NCBI RefSeq assembly: GCF_000469545.1
Contig: NZ_KI273074.1
Span: 1-64,000 of the forward strand
Direction of reading: 5' to 3'
Source of the DNA: Mitsuokella sp. oral taxon 131 str. W9106
Lineage (GTDB): Bacteria; Bacillota; Negativicutes; Selenomonadales; Selenomonadaceae
Length of the DNA: 64,000 nucleotides
In this document: positions 6,445 through 17,036 of the stretch, one piece after another
Numbering within the stretch: position 1 is the stretch's first letter
Layout of the letters: every line of letters begins with the position of its first letter
Notes under the pieces: model-generated
The model's input: the letters and a program-made list of their open reading frames with translations, nothing else
Databases searched by the model: none
Told to the model about the DNA's origin: nothing
Translations under genes and position numbers: made by a program

Positions 6445-7383
6445 ATGAAAAAATGTCTGATGGTCGGCGGGCAGGCTGTCATCGAGGGCGTCATGATGCG
6501 CGGGCCGGGGCTTCGGGCGACGGCGGTGCGCGATCCACAGGGAACGATCCAGATCGAGACCGTGCCCGTGCGGTCCATAAGCGATCGGTTCCCCGTCCTC
6601 AAAAAGCCGCTTCTGCGCGGCTCGGTCGCACTCATCGAGTCGCTTGTTATGGGCATTCGCTCGCTTTCATACGCGGCGAAGATGGCAGGGGAGGAGGAAG
6701 AGCAGCTCACGGACCGCGAGATGGCAGGCACGGTCGCATTTGCCCTTGTGCTCGCGTGCGTGCTCTTCATCGCGATCCCGACGGGCGCGGCGAAACTCTT
6801 TCGCTTCATCACGGAAGACCCCGTCTTTCTGAACCTCATGGAGGGCTTTCTGCGCCTTGCCATTTTTCTTGCCTACATATGGGGCATTTCGCGCATGAAG
6901 GACATTCGGCGCGTGTTTCAGTACCATGGCGCGGAGCACAAGACGATCCACTGCTACGAGGCGGGGCTGCCGCTGACCGTGGGGAACGTCCAGCGGTTCA
7001 GCCGCCTGCATCCGCGCTGCGGTACGAATTTCCTGCTGATCGTCATGCTCGTCTCGATATTCGTATTCGCATTCCTCGGCTGGCCGAGCCTCGTTGCGCG
7101 CATTTTGAGCCGCGTCGCGCTGCTGCCCGTCGTGGCAGGCATTTCCTACGAGGTGATCCGCTTTGCGGGACGCAGCGAGAACCCCGTCGTGCAGACGGCG
7201 ATAAAGCCCGGGCTTTGGCTGCAATACCTGACGACGCGCCCGCCGGAAGACGAGATGGTCGAGGTCGCCATCGAGTCGCTGAAGGCGGTGCTGCCCGCAG
7301 AGGAAATCGCAGAGGGAAGCGGCGAGTATCGGGGCGCTGCCCATGAAACGGAAGAAAGCGGGGCGGGCGTCTATGCTGGATAA
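6445..7383 (+). CDS. DUF1385 membrane protein
   Basis: The 312-residue protein starts with the family signature [16 protein letters not shown] (residues 6-21) and contains YHGAEHK near residue 160, whose His and Glu residues suggest metal binding. At least four hydrophobic segments follow the N-terminal domain ([24 protein letters not shown] and a pair near residues 195-230). The family is widespread in Firmicutes and often lies next to prfA, as here; its function is not established. The ATG at 6445 has AAGAGGTG upstream. The stop codon overlaps the prfA start by 11 bases, so translation of the two is likely coupled. The C-terminal 30 residues look like a disordered tail. Confidence 0.92.
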   Translation: MKKCLMVGGQAVIEGVMMRGPGLRATAVRDPQGTIQIETVPVRSISDRFPVLKKPLLRGSVALIESLVMGIRSLSYAAKMAGEEEEQLTDREMAGTVAFALVLACVLFIAIPTGAAKLFRFITEDPVFLNLMEGFLRLAIFLAYIWGISRMKDIRRVFQYHGAEHKTIHCYEAGLPLTVGNVQRFSRLHPRCGTNFLLIVMLVSIFVFAFLGWPSLVARILSRVALLPVVAGISYEVIRFAGRSENPVVQTAIKPGLWLQYLTTRPPEDEMVEVAIESLKAVLPAEEIAEGSGEYRGAAHETEESGAGVYAG

Positions 7384-8440
7384 GCTGCAGGCTGTCGAGG
7401 ACAAGTTCCGCGAGCTTGAGTCGCTCGTCAGCGATCCTGCCGTCATCGCCGACATGGAGAAGTGGCAGCGCTACGCGAAAGAGCATGCACAGCTTTTGCC
7501 CATCGTCGAGAAGTTCCGCGCCTACAAGCGCACCGTGCAGGGCATCGCCGACGCGAAGGAAATGCTCGCGGACGGCGACGCGGAGATGAAGGTCCTCGCC
7601 GAAGAAGAGCTCCATGCACTCAAGGCGGAGAAGGAGAAGCTAGGCGCCGAGCTGCCGATCCTGCTCCTGCCGAAAGATCCGAACGACGAGAAGAACGTCA
7701 TCGTCGAGATACGGGGCGGCGTCGGCGGCGACGAGGCAGCGCTCTTTGCGGGCGACCTCTTCCGCATGTACAGCCGCTACGCCGAGCGGCAGGGCTGGCG
7801 CGTTGAGCTCCTAAACGCGAATGCGACGGGCATCGGCGGATTCAAGGAAGTCACGTTCCTCGTTGCGGGCTATGGCGCTTACTCGAAGCTCAAGTACGAG
7901 AGCGGCACGCACCGCGTCCAGCGCGTCCCCGTCACGGAGTCGGGCGGGCGCATCCACACGAGCGCGGCGACGGTCGCCGTCCTGCCTGAGGCCGAGGAGG
8001 TCGACGTCGCCATCGCGCCGGGCGACCTGCGCATCGATACCTACTGCGCTTCGGGCGCGGGCGGCCAGTATGTCAACCGCACGGAGACGGCGATCCGCAT
8101 CACGCATATTCCGACGGGGATTGTCGTGCAGTGCCAGGATGAGAAGTCGCAGCTTAAAAATAAAGCAAAGGCGATGAAAGTCCTGCGCGCGCGCATACAG
8201 GACAAGGCGCGGCAGGAGCAGGAAGCCGCCGTCGCCGCCGACCGCAGGAGCCAAGTCGGCTCGGGCGACCGCAGCGAGCGCATCCGCACCTACAATTTCC
8301 CGCAGGGGCGCGTGACCGATCACCGCATCGGGCTGACCCTGCATAAGATCGACGCGATTCTAAACGGCGAGCTCGATGCGCTCTTCGCAGCGCTCATTAC
8401 GGCCGACCAGGCAGAGCGGCTAAAGCGCGTGCATTCGTGA
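7373..8440 (+). CDS. prfA: Peptide chain release factor 1
   Basis: RF1 recognises UAA and UAG stop codons and triggers peptide release in the ribosome. The 355-residue product has the codon-recognition tripeptide PVT (residues 186-188, in [14 protein letters not shown]) that separates RF1 from RF2, and the catalytic GGQ loop (residues 230-232). N-terminal coiled-coil and domain 2/4 segments are complete. The start ATG at 7373 gives the normal family length; an in-frame ATG at 7343 would add ten residues without homology. It overlaps the DUF1385 gene. The RF1 methylase gene prmC, often found after prfA, is not next: an intergenic region and metY follow. Confidence 0.97.
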   Translation: MLDKLQAVEDKFRELESLVSDPAVIADMEKWQRYAKEHAQLLPIVEKFRAYKRTVQGIADAKEMLADGDAEMKVLAEEELHALKAEKEKLGAELPILLLPKDPNDEKNVIVEIRGGVGGDEAALFAGDLFRMYSRYAERQGWRVELLNANATGIGGFKEVTFLVAGYGAYSKLKYESGTHRVQRVPVTESGGRIHTSAATVAVLPEAEEVDVAIAPGDLRIDTYCASGAGGQYVNRTETAIRITHIPTGIVVQCQDEKSQLKNKAKAMKVLRARIQDKARQEQEAAVAADRRSQVGSGDRSERIRTYNFPQGRVTDHRIGLTLHKIDAILNGELDALFAALITADQAERLKRVHS

Positions 8441-8538
8441 AAACAGGGAAGATCCATCCCGCTGCAGTCCGAACCGTCATCGCGGCTCCCGGAAGCTGGA
8501 CTTGAAAGGTGACGTGGAAAATCTATCGCGAAGAGACC

Positions 8539-8567
8539 TTGACAAATGGCACAGGAGTCATTATAAT
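8539..8567 (+). promoter_or_regulatory. Consensus sigma-70 promoter of metY
   Basis: Perfect TTGACA (8539-8544) and TATAAT (8562-8567) are separated by 17 bases. Transcription should start near 8574, just before the palindrome at 8578-8593. Confidence 0.9.
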
Positions 8568-8577
8568 CGAAACATAC

Positions 8578-8593
8578 TTATCCTATAGGATAA
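8578..8593. promoter_or_regulatory. 16-bp palindromic operator at the metY start site
   Basis: The perfect palindrome TTATCCTATAGGATAA begins about four bases after the predicted transcription start, the usual place for a repressor. Its form resembles sites of Rrf2-type regulators, a family that includes the cysteine repressor CymR, so control by sulfur status is a reasonable guess. No regulator gene is adjacent. Confidence 0.7.
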
Positions 8594-8626
8594 CATGATA
8601 ATGAGATTTCGAAAGGGGAATCTGCC

Positions 8627-9922
8627 ATGAGCGAGAAGAGAACCTATCATTTTGAGACACTCCAGCTCCACGTAGGACAGGAGACCGCCGATTCTGCGAC
8701 AGACGCGCGTGCCGTCCCGATCTACCAGACGACGTCGTTTGTCTTCCACAATGCGCAGCACGCAGCAGATCGTTTCGCGCTCAAGGACGCGGGCAATGTC
8801 TACGCACGCCTGACGAACCCGACGGAGGATGTCCTGTCGAAGCGCATTGCGGCGCTTGAGGGCGGTGTCGCAGCGGTCAGCGTCGCCTCCGGCGCGGCGG
8901 CGATCACGTACGCGTTCGAGGCGCTCGTGCATGCCGGCCAGCACATCGTCGCGGCGACGACGATCTACGGCGGCACGTACAATCTCTTCGCACACACATT
9001 CCCGAACTATGGCATCGAGACGACGTTCGTCGACCCGACGAAGGGCATCTCCGCATTCGAGGACGCGATTCGGGAGAATACGCGTGCGATCCTCATCGAG
9101 TCGATCGGCAACCCGAATGCGAACCTCATCGACATCCAGGCCGTTGCGGACATCGCGCACAAGCACAGTATCCCCCTTGTCGTTGATTCGACGTTTGCGA
9201 CGCCGTACCAGATCCGCCCGTTCGAGTATGGCGCGGATATCGTCGTCCACTCGGCGACGAAGTTCATCGGCGGGCACGGCACGACACTCGGCGGCGTCAT
9301 CGTGGATAGCGGCAAGTTCGACTGGGAGAAGTCGGGCAAGTTCCCGCAGCTCGTCGAGCCGAATCCGAGCTACCACGGCGTGAGCTTTGCCAAAGACATC
9401 GGCGCGGCGGCGTACGCGACGTACATCCGCACCCTCATCCTGCGCGACGAGGGCGCGACGCTCTCGCCGTTCAATGCGTTCCTTCTGCTGCAGGGCACGG
9501 AGACGCTCTCGCTTCGCGTCGAGCGGCACGTCGAGAACGCGCTCAAGGTCGTCGACTATCTCGCGAAACATCCGAAGGTCGCGAAGGTCAACCACCCCGC
9601 GCTCGCGAGCCATCCCGATCACGCGCTCTACGAGAAGTATTTCCCGAACGGCGGCATCTCGATCTTCACGTTTGAGATCAAGGGCGGCGCGGAGGCGGCG
9701 CAGAAGTTCATCGATCACCTCGAAGTCTTCAGCCTTCTCGCGAACGTCGCCGACGTGAAGTCCCTCGTCATCCATCCGGCGTCGACGACGCACTCGCAGA
9801 TGAACGGGCAGGAGCTCGCCGCGTCCGGCATCACGCCCGCGACGATCCGCCTCTCGGTCGGCACGGAGCACATCGACGACATCCTCTACGACCTCGGACA
9901 GGCGTTCAAGGCAGTCGGCTAA
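8627..9922 (+). CDS. metY: O-acetylhomoserine aminocarboxypropyltransferase (sulfhydrylase)
   Basis: This 431-residue PLP enzyme of the Cys/Met metabolism family converts O-acetylhomoserine and sulfide to homocysteine (direct sulfhydrylation), feeding methionine synthesis in the cytoplasm. The PLP-binding lysine is Lys212 in [18 protein letters not shown], with Asp187 of VVDSTFATP contacting the pyridine nitrogen. The early [20 protein letters not shown] block and the overall length of about 430 residues are typical of MetY rather than the shorter MetB or MetC. The ATG at 8627 is preceded by GAAAGGGG. A consensus promoter with an operator lies upstream and a long hairpin downstream, so it is monocistronic and tightly regulated. 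Confidence 0.95.
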   Translation: MSEKRTYHFETLQLHVGQETADSATDARAVPIYQTTSFVFHNAQHAADRFALKDAGNVYARLTNPTEDVLSKRIAALEGGVAAVSVASGAAAITYAFEALVHAGQHIVAATTIYGGTYNLFAHTFPNYGIETTFVDPTKGISAFEDAIRENTRAILIESIGNPNANLIDIQAVADIAHKHSIPLVVDSTFATPYQIRPFEYGADIVVHSATKFIGGHGTTLGGVIVDSGKFDWEKSGKFPQLVEPNPSYHGVSFAKDIGAAAYATYIRTLILRDEGATLSPFNAFLLLQGTETLSLRVERHVENALKVVDYLAKHPKVAKVNHPALASHPDHALYEKYFPNGGISIFTFEIKGGAEAAQKFIDHLEVFSLLANVADVKSLVIHPASTTHSQMNGQELAASGITPATIRLSVGTEHIDDILYDLGQAFKAVG

Positions 9923-9929
9923 AAGGAGA

Positions 9930-9979
9930 AAACAGGGTCTGTGACAAAATGCTTTTGCATTTTGTCACAGACCCTGTTT
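9930..9979. terminator. 23-bp perfect hairpin between convergent metY and AGCS genes
   Basis: Arms 9930-9952 and 9957-9979 are perfect complements around a TTTT loop. The arms end in AAA and TTT, so the hairpin can terminate both converging genes. The stem is longer than usual for a terminator, and it may also be a dispersed repeat. Confidence 0.75.
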
Positions 9980-10018
9980 CATGCCCGCATGTGCTTGGAT
10001 ATTTGGCCGCCGTATCGG

Positions 10019-11371
10019 TTATTCCGTCTGGCGCTTCCTGCGGTTCAGGTAATGGTCCGTCTCTGCTGCGACGACGCCGGAGAGCGCGATGAGCGCGATG
10101 AGGTTCGGGATCGCCATGAGCCCGTTGACGATGTCGGCGAGCACCCAGATGGCTTCGAGCTTGAGGAATGCGCCCGACGCGATGAGCGCGATGAAGATAA
10201 GGCGGTAGGGGAGCACGCCCCGATTGCCGAAGAGGTAGATCGTGGCGCGCTCGCCGTAATAGTTCCAGCCGAGGATCGTCGTGAAGGCGAAGAGCACGAG
10301 CGAGACCGTGAGGAGCTGGCTTCCCGCAAAGCCGTAGACGCTCGCGAATGCTGCGCTCGTCATTGCCGCGCCTGCCGCACTCCCCTGCCATACACCTGTG
10401 AGGACGAGCGCGATGCCCGTCATCGTGCAGATGATGATCGTGTCGATGAACGTGCCCGTCATGGAGATAAGGCCCTGCTCGGCCGGCCACTTCGTCTTGG
10501 CTGCCGCCGCCGCGATCGGTGCGGAGCCGAGGCCGGACTCGTTTGAGAATACGCCGCGCGCGATGCCATTCTGCATCGCCATCATGATGGTCGAGCCAGC
10601 GAAGCCGCCTGCCGCCGCCGTGCCGGAAAACGCACTCTCGAAGATGAGCGCGAGGGCGGCGGGGATGTGGTCGAGGTTGGACACGATGAGACCGAGGCTG
10701 ATTGCGATGTAGGTGAGCGCCATGAATGGGATGATGCCCGAGGCGACCTTTGCGATGCTCTGCAGGCCGCCGATCGTGATGGCGGCGATGAAGACAGTCA
10801 GGATGACGTCCGTTGCGACCTTCGGGAAGCCAAACGCGATCTCCATGCTGTCGACGATGGCGTTGACCTGCGGGAACGTGCCGATGCCGAAGTAGGCGAC
10901 GAGGATGCAGAAGAACGCGAAGAGCGTCGCGAGCGGCTTCCACTTCTCGCCCATGCCGTGACGGATGTAGAACATCGGGCCGCCGGCGATGTCGCCCTTT
11001 TCGTCCGTCGTGCGGTACTTGACGGCGAGCAGGCCTTCCGCGTACTTCGTCGCCATGCCGAAGAATGCCGCGACCCACATCCAAAAGAGCGCGCCGGGAC
11101 CGCCGACCTTGACTGCCGTCGCGACGCCGACGATGTTGCCCGTTCCGACCGTCGCGGCGAGCGCGACGCAGAGCGCCTTGAAGCTCGAAACGTCGCCTTC
11201 GCCCTTGTTCTGCGCCTTGAAAATGAGGCGAAGCGCCTGCGGCAGGTGGCAGACCTGCAGGAGCTTGAGGCGGATCGTCAGGAAGATGCCCGTGCCGACG
11301 AGCAGGGTGATGAGCGGCGGACCCCACATGACCGAGTCAATCGCGTTTAAGATGGGAAGCAAGGATTCCAT
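10019..11371 (-). CDS. Alanine/glycine:cation symporter (AGCS family)
   Basis: The 450-residue membrane protein belongs to the AGCS family of Na+- or H+-coupled alanine/glycine transporters. Family features are GTGIFLTIRLKLLQ near the N-terminus, the long signature ALCVALAATVGTGNIVGVAT (about residues 67-86), GPGALFWMWVAAFFGMATKY, and the NESGLGSAPIAAAAA segment about two thirds along. About ten membrane helices are visible and the tail is basic. The ATG at 11371 is preceded on the minus strand by AGGAGG. The gene stands alone between metY and eno. Alanine is the likeliest substrate; glycine or serine is possible. Confidence 0.93.
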   Translation of the reverse strand: MESLLPILNAIDSVMWGPPLITLLVGTGIFLTIRLKLLQVCHLPQALRLIFKAQNKGEGDVSSFKALCVALAATVGTGNIVGVATAVKVGGPGALFWMWVAAFFGMATKYAEGLLAVKYRTTDEKGDIAGGPMFYIRHGMGEKWKPLATLFAFFCILVAYFGIGTFPQVNAIVDSMEIAFGFPKVATDVILTVFIAAITIGGLQSIAKVASGIIPFMALTYIAISLGLIVSNLDHIPAALALIFESAFSGTAAAGGFAGSTIMMAMQNGIARGVFSNESGLGSAPIAAAAAKTKWPAEQGLISMTGTFIDTIIICTMTGIALVLTGVWQGSAAGAAMTSAAFASVYGFAGSQLLTVSLVLFAFTTILGWNYYGERATIYLFGNRGVLPYRLIFIALIASGAFLKLEAIWVLADIVNGLMAIPNLIALIALSGVVAAETDHYLNRRKRQTE

Positions 11372-12984
<1,613 letters not shown>

Positions 12985-13052
12985 GGGTTCTTGTCGCGCG
13001 CTCCATTGAGCGAATAAGAGAATAAGCTGCTGCTGCAGTATTACGCTGGTTT

Positions 13053-13096
13053 ACGCGGTCTTGTTCCACAACTATTGTGGAGCAAGACCGCGTTTC
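13053..13096 (+). terminator. First terminator after eno
   Basis: A 19-bp stem (13053-13071 with 13075-13093, one G-U pair) with a 3-base loop lies about 70 bases after eno and ends in TTT. Confidence 0.75.
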
Positions 13097-13133
13097 CGCG
13101 TTTCCGTGGGGTTTTCCCTGTCACGGCGATCCA

Positions 13134-13173
13134 CTCCCGATGCAGATCGGATATCTGCATCGGGAGTTTTTTT
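13134..13173 (+). terminator. Second terminator insulating eno from the rhamnose operon
   Basis: A perfect 14-bp stem (13134-13147 with 13153-13166), 5-base loop and a T run of at least seven make a strong terminator. Confidence 0.9.
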
Positions 13174-13235
13174 ATGTAAGTTCCGGATCTATGTATCCAT
13201 CCAGCCTATTAAATAATCGAAATTGTCTTCCAATC

Positions 13236-13312
13236 AATATAAAACAACATAAAATAATGTTGACTTATATTTGATTATGATGTATTATGTGGAATATAAA
13301 ATAAAACAACAG
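13236..13312 (+). promoter_or_regulatory. Candidate DeoR-type operators flanking the rhamnose promoter
   Basis: Two related AT-rich tracts, each with AATATAAAA and an AAAACAACA core, lie at 13236-13259 and 13292-13312, on either side of the promoter at 13260-13288. Direct repeats of this kind are typical targets of DeoR-family repressors, and a DeoR gene ends this operon. The exact site borders are uncertain. Confidence 0.45.
13260..13288 (+). promoter_or_regulatory. Rhamnose operon promoter
   Basis: TTGACT (13260-13265) and TATTAT (13283-13288) are separated by 17 bases, about 60 bases before rhaB. Confidence 0.75.
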
Positions 13313-13349
13313 AAAAAAAGGAGAACAAAAATAAAAAAGGGGTATTCGT

Positions 13350-14762
13350 ATGGAGAATACATATTATTTGGCAATCGATATAGGCGCATCGAGTGGGCGG
13401 CATATTTTAGGCTGGATGGAAAATGGAAAAATCCGCATTGAAGAAATCTATCGGTTCCAAAATGGGCTTGTCAAGAAGAATGGACATCTTTGCTGGGATA
13501 TGGATCATCTCTTTTATGAGGTCGTGGAAGGGCTGAAAAAATGTGATCGGTTGCATCGTATCCCAAAAAGCGTCGGCATTGATACGTGGGCAGTCGATTT
13601 TGTCCTGCTCGATAAAAATGGCAACCTGCTCGGCAGTACAGTCGCATATCGGGACGGACGCACGAAGGGCATGGATGAAGTCGTCTACAAGAAGATCCCG
13701 GAAGCTGAGCTATATGCGCGAAATGGCATACAGAAGCAGATTTTTAATTCGATCTATCAGCTTGTCGCAATCCAACAGAATGAGCCGGCTGTATTGTCCA
13801 GCGCAAACTATTTCTTGATGGTTCCGGAATATCTGAATTATCTGCTTACCGGCGTTATGAAAAATGAGTACACGAATGCCACGACAACGCAGCTCGTCCA
13901 TGCGCAGACGCGGGATTGGGATTATGAACTCATGGATCGGCTCGCTATTCCAAAGGAAATATTCGGTGCAATTTCGATGCCGAAAAGTCCGGTCGGCGCA
14001 CTCAAGGATTCCATTGCCGCGCGAGTCGGATTTCAGACGGAAATCGTCCTTCCCGCAACGCATGATACAGGATCGGCCGTCATGGCGGTTCCGAGCACAT
14101 CGGACGACCATATTTATCTGAGTTCCGGGACGTGGTCGCTGATGGGGATTGAACGGTTGATACCGGATTGTTCTGAAGTGTCACGAAAGCATAACTTTAC
14201 GAATGAAGGAGGATATCACTACCGTTACCGCTATCTTAAAAATATCATGGGCATGTGGATGATGCAGAATCTGCGCAAGGAGTTCAAGCATGCCTACACG
14301 TTCGAGGAACTCTACCAACTGGCACATATCGGTCGGTATTTCACTTCGACGGTCAACGTCAATGACGAGAGCTTCCTTGCGCCTGAGAGCATGCGGGAAG
14401 CCTTGCAGATGTACTGCAGGCGGACGGGGCAAGCAGTTCCGGAGACGGAGTGCGAGCTGCTCTACTGCGTTTACCACAGCCTTGCAAAATGTTATGCGGA
14501 GACGGTCGCGGAGATTGAGGAGGTGACGGGAAAACGCTTTGCGCAAATTCACGTCGTTGGTGGCGGCTGCCAAGACAGTTTTCTTAATGGCTTGCTGCAG
14601 AAGCATACCGGAAAGAACGTATACGCTGGGCCAGTCGAAGCGACGGCCATTGGCAACTTGATGGCGCAGATGCTGAAAGATGATGTATTTGAAGATCTCT
14701 CCGAAGCACGACAGATGGTTGCGAAATCATTTGACGTGAAGGCGATAACGCCTGTTTTCTAG
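13350..14762 (+). CDS. rhaB: L-rhamnulokinase
   Basis: The 470-residue sugar kinase of the FGGY family phosphorylates L-rhamnulose to L-rhamnulose 1-phosphate with ATP. RhaB features are the first phosphate loop AIDIGASSGRHILGWM (residues 8-23), SVGIDTWAVDFVLLDKNG with a catalytic Asp, ATHDTGSAVMAVP, and the adenosine motif IHVVGGGCQDSFLNGLLQ. Length matches the family. The ATG at 13350 follows an AAAAAAGGGG site. It is first in a six-gene operon that also encodes aldolase, permease, mutarotase, isomerase and regulator; spacing between genes is 20 to 100 bases. Codon use is slightly more AT-rich than in the flanking housekeeping genes, as expected for a mobile catabolic module. Confidence 0.95.
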   Translation: MENTYYLAIDIGASSGRHILGWMENGKIRIEEIYRFQNGLVKKNGHLCWDMDHLFYEVVEGLKKCDRLHRIPKSVGIDTWAVDFVLLDKNGNLLGSTVAYRDGRTKGMDEVVYKKIPEAELYARNGIQKQIFNSIYQLVAIQQNEPAVLSSANYFLMVPEYLNYLLTGVMKNEYTNATTTQLVHAQTRDWDYELMDRLAIPKEIFGAISMPKSPVGALKDSIAARVGFQTEIVLPATHDTGSAVMAVPSTSDDHIYLSSGTWSLMGIERLIPDCSEVSRKHNFTNEGGYHYRYRYLKNIMGMWMMQNLRKEFKHAYTFEELYQLAHIGRYFTSTVNVNDESFLAPESMREALQMYCRRTGQAVPETECELLYCVYHSLAKCYAETVAEIEEVTGKRFAQIHVVGGGCQDSFLNGLLQKHTGKNVYAGPVEATAIGNLMAQMLKDDVFEDLSEARQMVAKSFDVKAITPVF

Positions 14763-14822
14763 ATCATGAGAACATGGTGAATCAAGTTTGCCGCATGCAG
14801 GGGAAGGAATAGGAGGAAGCAG

Positions 14823-15641
14823 ATGGATATCCAAGAAGCAATGTTTATGGAACGCTTCAAGCGCCTGACAAGCGATGCGTTTCAAAAGGGGTGGCATGAA
14901 CGAAATGGCGGTAACCTGACGTATCGCGTGCCCCCCGAAGAAGTGGATTCTGTCCGGGAATCGCTGCATGAAGCGCAGGAATGGAAGCCGATCGGCAATA
15001 CGGTCCCGGGGCTCGCGGGCGAGTATTTTCTCGTCACGGGAAGCGGCAAGTACATGCGCAATGTTTCGCTTGCGCCGGAGGAAAATGCCGCTCTCATACG
15101 GGTGGATGGGACAGGCGAGAATTATGGTATCGTTTGGGGACTCGCAAACGGCGGCCGCCCGACGAGCGAGCTGCCGACGCATCTTGCGGCACACGAGCTG
15201 AAAAAAAAGATGACCCATGGCAGGAACCGCATCATTTACCATGCGCATCCAACGAATCTCATCGCATTGACCTTCGTCCTGCCGCTTGAGGACAAGATTT
15301 TTACGCGTGAGCTTTGGGAGATGGCGACGGAAGATCCGGTCATTTTTCCTGAAGGCATCGGCGTCGTTCCGTGGATGGTTCCCGGCGGCAAGGAGATTGC
15401 TGATGCGTCGGTAAAGCTTATGGAGAAATACCGTGTGGTCGTTTGGGCGCACCATGGGCTTTTCGTCTGCGGCGATGATTTCGATGAGGCATTCGGGCTC
15501 ATGGACACGGTGGAGAAAGCATCCGAAATTTGTGTCAAGGTACGTTCGATGGGCGGAAAGAAACAGACGATTCCATGCGAAGGATTCCTTCAGCTTGCCA
15601 AGGATTTCCATATCGATTTGAACACGGATCTCTTGTCGTAA
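14823..15641 (+). CDS. rhaD: Rhamnulose-1-phosphate aldolase
   Basis: This 272-residue class II aldolase splits L-rhamnulose 1-phosphate into dihydroxyacetone phosphate and L-lactaldehyde. The zinc ligands are His140 and His142 in YHAHPTN and His210/211 in WAHHGLFVCG, and the catalytic Glu is at 116 in PTSELPTH. The early WHERNGGNLTYR block binds substrate, as in E. coli RhaD. The ATG at 14823 has AGGAGGAAG upstream, about 60 bases after rhaB. The lactaldehyde produced would be reduced or oxidised by an enzyme not encoded in this operon. Confidence 0.95.
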   Translation: MDIQEAMFMERFKRLTSDAFQKGWHERNGGNLTYRVPPEEVDSVRESLHEAQEWKPIGNTVPGLAGEYFLVTGSGKYMRNVSLAPEENAALIRVDGTGENYGIVWGLANGGRPTSELPTHLAAHELKKKMTHGRNRIIYHAHPTNLIALTFVLPLEDKIFTRELWEMATEDPVIFPEGIGVVPWMVPGGKEIADASVKLMEKYRVVVWAHHGLFVCGDDFDEAFGLMDTVEKASEICVKVRSMGGKKQTIPCEGFLQLAKDFHIDLNTDLLS

Positions 15642-15686
15642 GGATTTGTACTACTGGATTCATCATGACGGAAGGGTGGGATTTCT

Positions 15687-17015
15687 ATGTTGGGCGTAAA
15701 ACAAGACATGCACATGTCTGCATGGAAGAAGACGTTGATTGCGGGCCTCATTAGCTACATTGATGCCGGATCTATCGTCGCAGGCGCGTCGGGGCTCAGT
15801 ATGTGGGCCGATTACCTCGGCATGAGCAGCGTGCAGATGGGACTCCTCGCAGCACTCTCATCGAACACGGGCGGTGCAGCGCTCGGCGCGTTGATCGGCG
15901 GCAAAATATGCGACAAGTACGGACGTAAGTTCGTGTATAACTGGGCGCTTCTTATTTATATGATCGGCGTCGCTATTATCTGCCTTGCGACAAACTATCC
16001 GATGTTCCTGCTCGGCTATGTCATTGTCGGACTCATGGTCGGTGCGGATGTCGTGGCATCTTGGACCTTTATTGCGGAAGAAGCGCCGTCGAAGGATCGC
16101 GCGAAGCATTGTGGTTCGGCACAGATTGCGTGGATGCTCGGCCCCGTTGTCGTGTTTGCTGCCTCGATTCCGATGAATGCAATGTTCGGACTCTTGGGCA
16201 ATCGGCTCATTTTTGCCCATCTCATCGTAGTTGCGGCTTGGATTTGGTATCAGCGCCTTCGCATGCCGGAGTCGGTCGAATGGAAAGCGGCAAAGGATCG
16301 CGAGGAAGCGCTTGCTGCGCAGGGGATCGTGCAGAAGAAAGCGACGTATGCGGATATCCTTCGCGGAACCTCCCTCAAAACAGTCATTATGTGTTGCGGC
16401 GTATACACGATGTGGAATCTCGCGGCGAGCACGAATGGCTTTTTCATGCCGTATGTCTATGAGCATGTCGGCAATCTCAGCAATGCGATGGGACTCTTCC
16501 TCACGTGTCTGAATTTCGCTGTTTGCATCCTGACGACTGTCATCTTCATGTACACGGCAGACCGCTACAATCGCCGCAAGGTTTTCAGCATTTTCTCCGG
16601 GCTCGGCGTCGTTAGCTGGCTCGTTTGGGTACTTCCGCCCGATATGCTGCAGACGTGGATGTTGTTCTTCTTCACGATCGTATGGGGCTTTTCGATGCAG
16701 CAGCAGTTCTACCAGCTTTGGAGCTCTGAGCTGTTCCCCGTCCGCTACCGTGCGACGGCGCAGGGCTTCACGTTCTTTGTCACGCGATTTGCCGCCGCGA
16801 TTTGGGGGTTTGCCGTTCCGATCATCATGGAGGTTTTAGGATTCCAGACCGCAGCCGTTCTCATGGTCGGGTTCTGCATCATCAGCTGGGCAGCGGGCAC
16901 GTTCTTTGGTGCGGATGACCGTGGCAAGACACTGGATGAGATTACGGCTGAGCGCTATGGCGCGGAAGTGGATGAAAACGGCTGGTTCACGCATGATGCG
17001 GAACGTATGCGCTGA
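15687..17015 (+). CDS. MFS permease of the rhamnose operon
   Basis: The 442-residue protein is a major facilitator with about 12 membrane helices. It carries the typical cytoplasmic loop motifs, GGKICDKYGRKF between helices 2 and 3 and TADRYNRRK between helices 8 and 9, resembling sugar porters. Position between rhaD and rhaM makes L-rhamnose uptake by proton symport the likely role. It is not related in sequence to the classical RhaT (a DMT-type carrier), so this would be an alternative rhamnose permease. The ATG at 15687 follows AAGGGTGGG. The C-terminal tail is acidic and soluble. The substrate is inferred from context only. Confidence 0.88.
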   Translation: MLGVKQDMHMSAWKKTLIAGLISYIDAGSIVAGASGLSMWADYLGMSSVQMGLLAALSSNTGGAALGALIGGKICDKYGRKFVYNWALLIYMIGVAIICLATNYPMFLLGYVIVGLMVGADVVASWTFIAEEAPSKDRAKHCGSAQIAWMLGPVVVFAASIPMNAMFGLLGNRLIFAHLIVVAAWIWYQRLRMPESVEWKAAKDREEALAAQGIVQKKATYADILRGTSLKTVIMCCGVYTMWNLAASTNGFFMPYVYEHVGNLSNAMGLFLTCLNFAVCILTTVIFMYTADRYNRRKVFSIFSGLGVVSWLVWVLPPDMLQTWMLFFFTIVWGFSMQQQFYQLWSSELFPVRYRATAQGFTFFVTRFAAAIWGFAVPIIMEVLGFQTAAVLMVGFCIISWAAGTFFGADDRGKTLDEITAERYGAEVDENGWFTHDAERMR

Positions 17016-17036
17016 GCACATGAGGAGGCGAATGGC

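Noticed and set aside
8441-8538. Methionine riboswitch upstream of metY
   Set aside because: The sequence lies upstream of the identified promoter, so it would not be in the metY transcript, and the S-box core pattern was not seen.
8561-9871. Long minus-strand open frame of over 400 codons opposite metY
   Set aside because: It lies entirely antisense to a clear PLP enzyme, is built of Arg/Asp/Glu-rich low-complexity sequence caused by GC-rich codon positions, and has no ribosome binding site.
6960-9920. Large Arg/Ala/Ser-rich frames within DUF1385, prfA and metY
   Set aside because: They are out-of-frame shadows produced by high third-position GC in the real genes.
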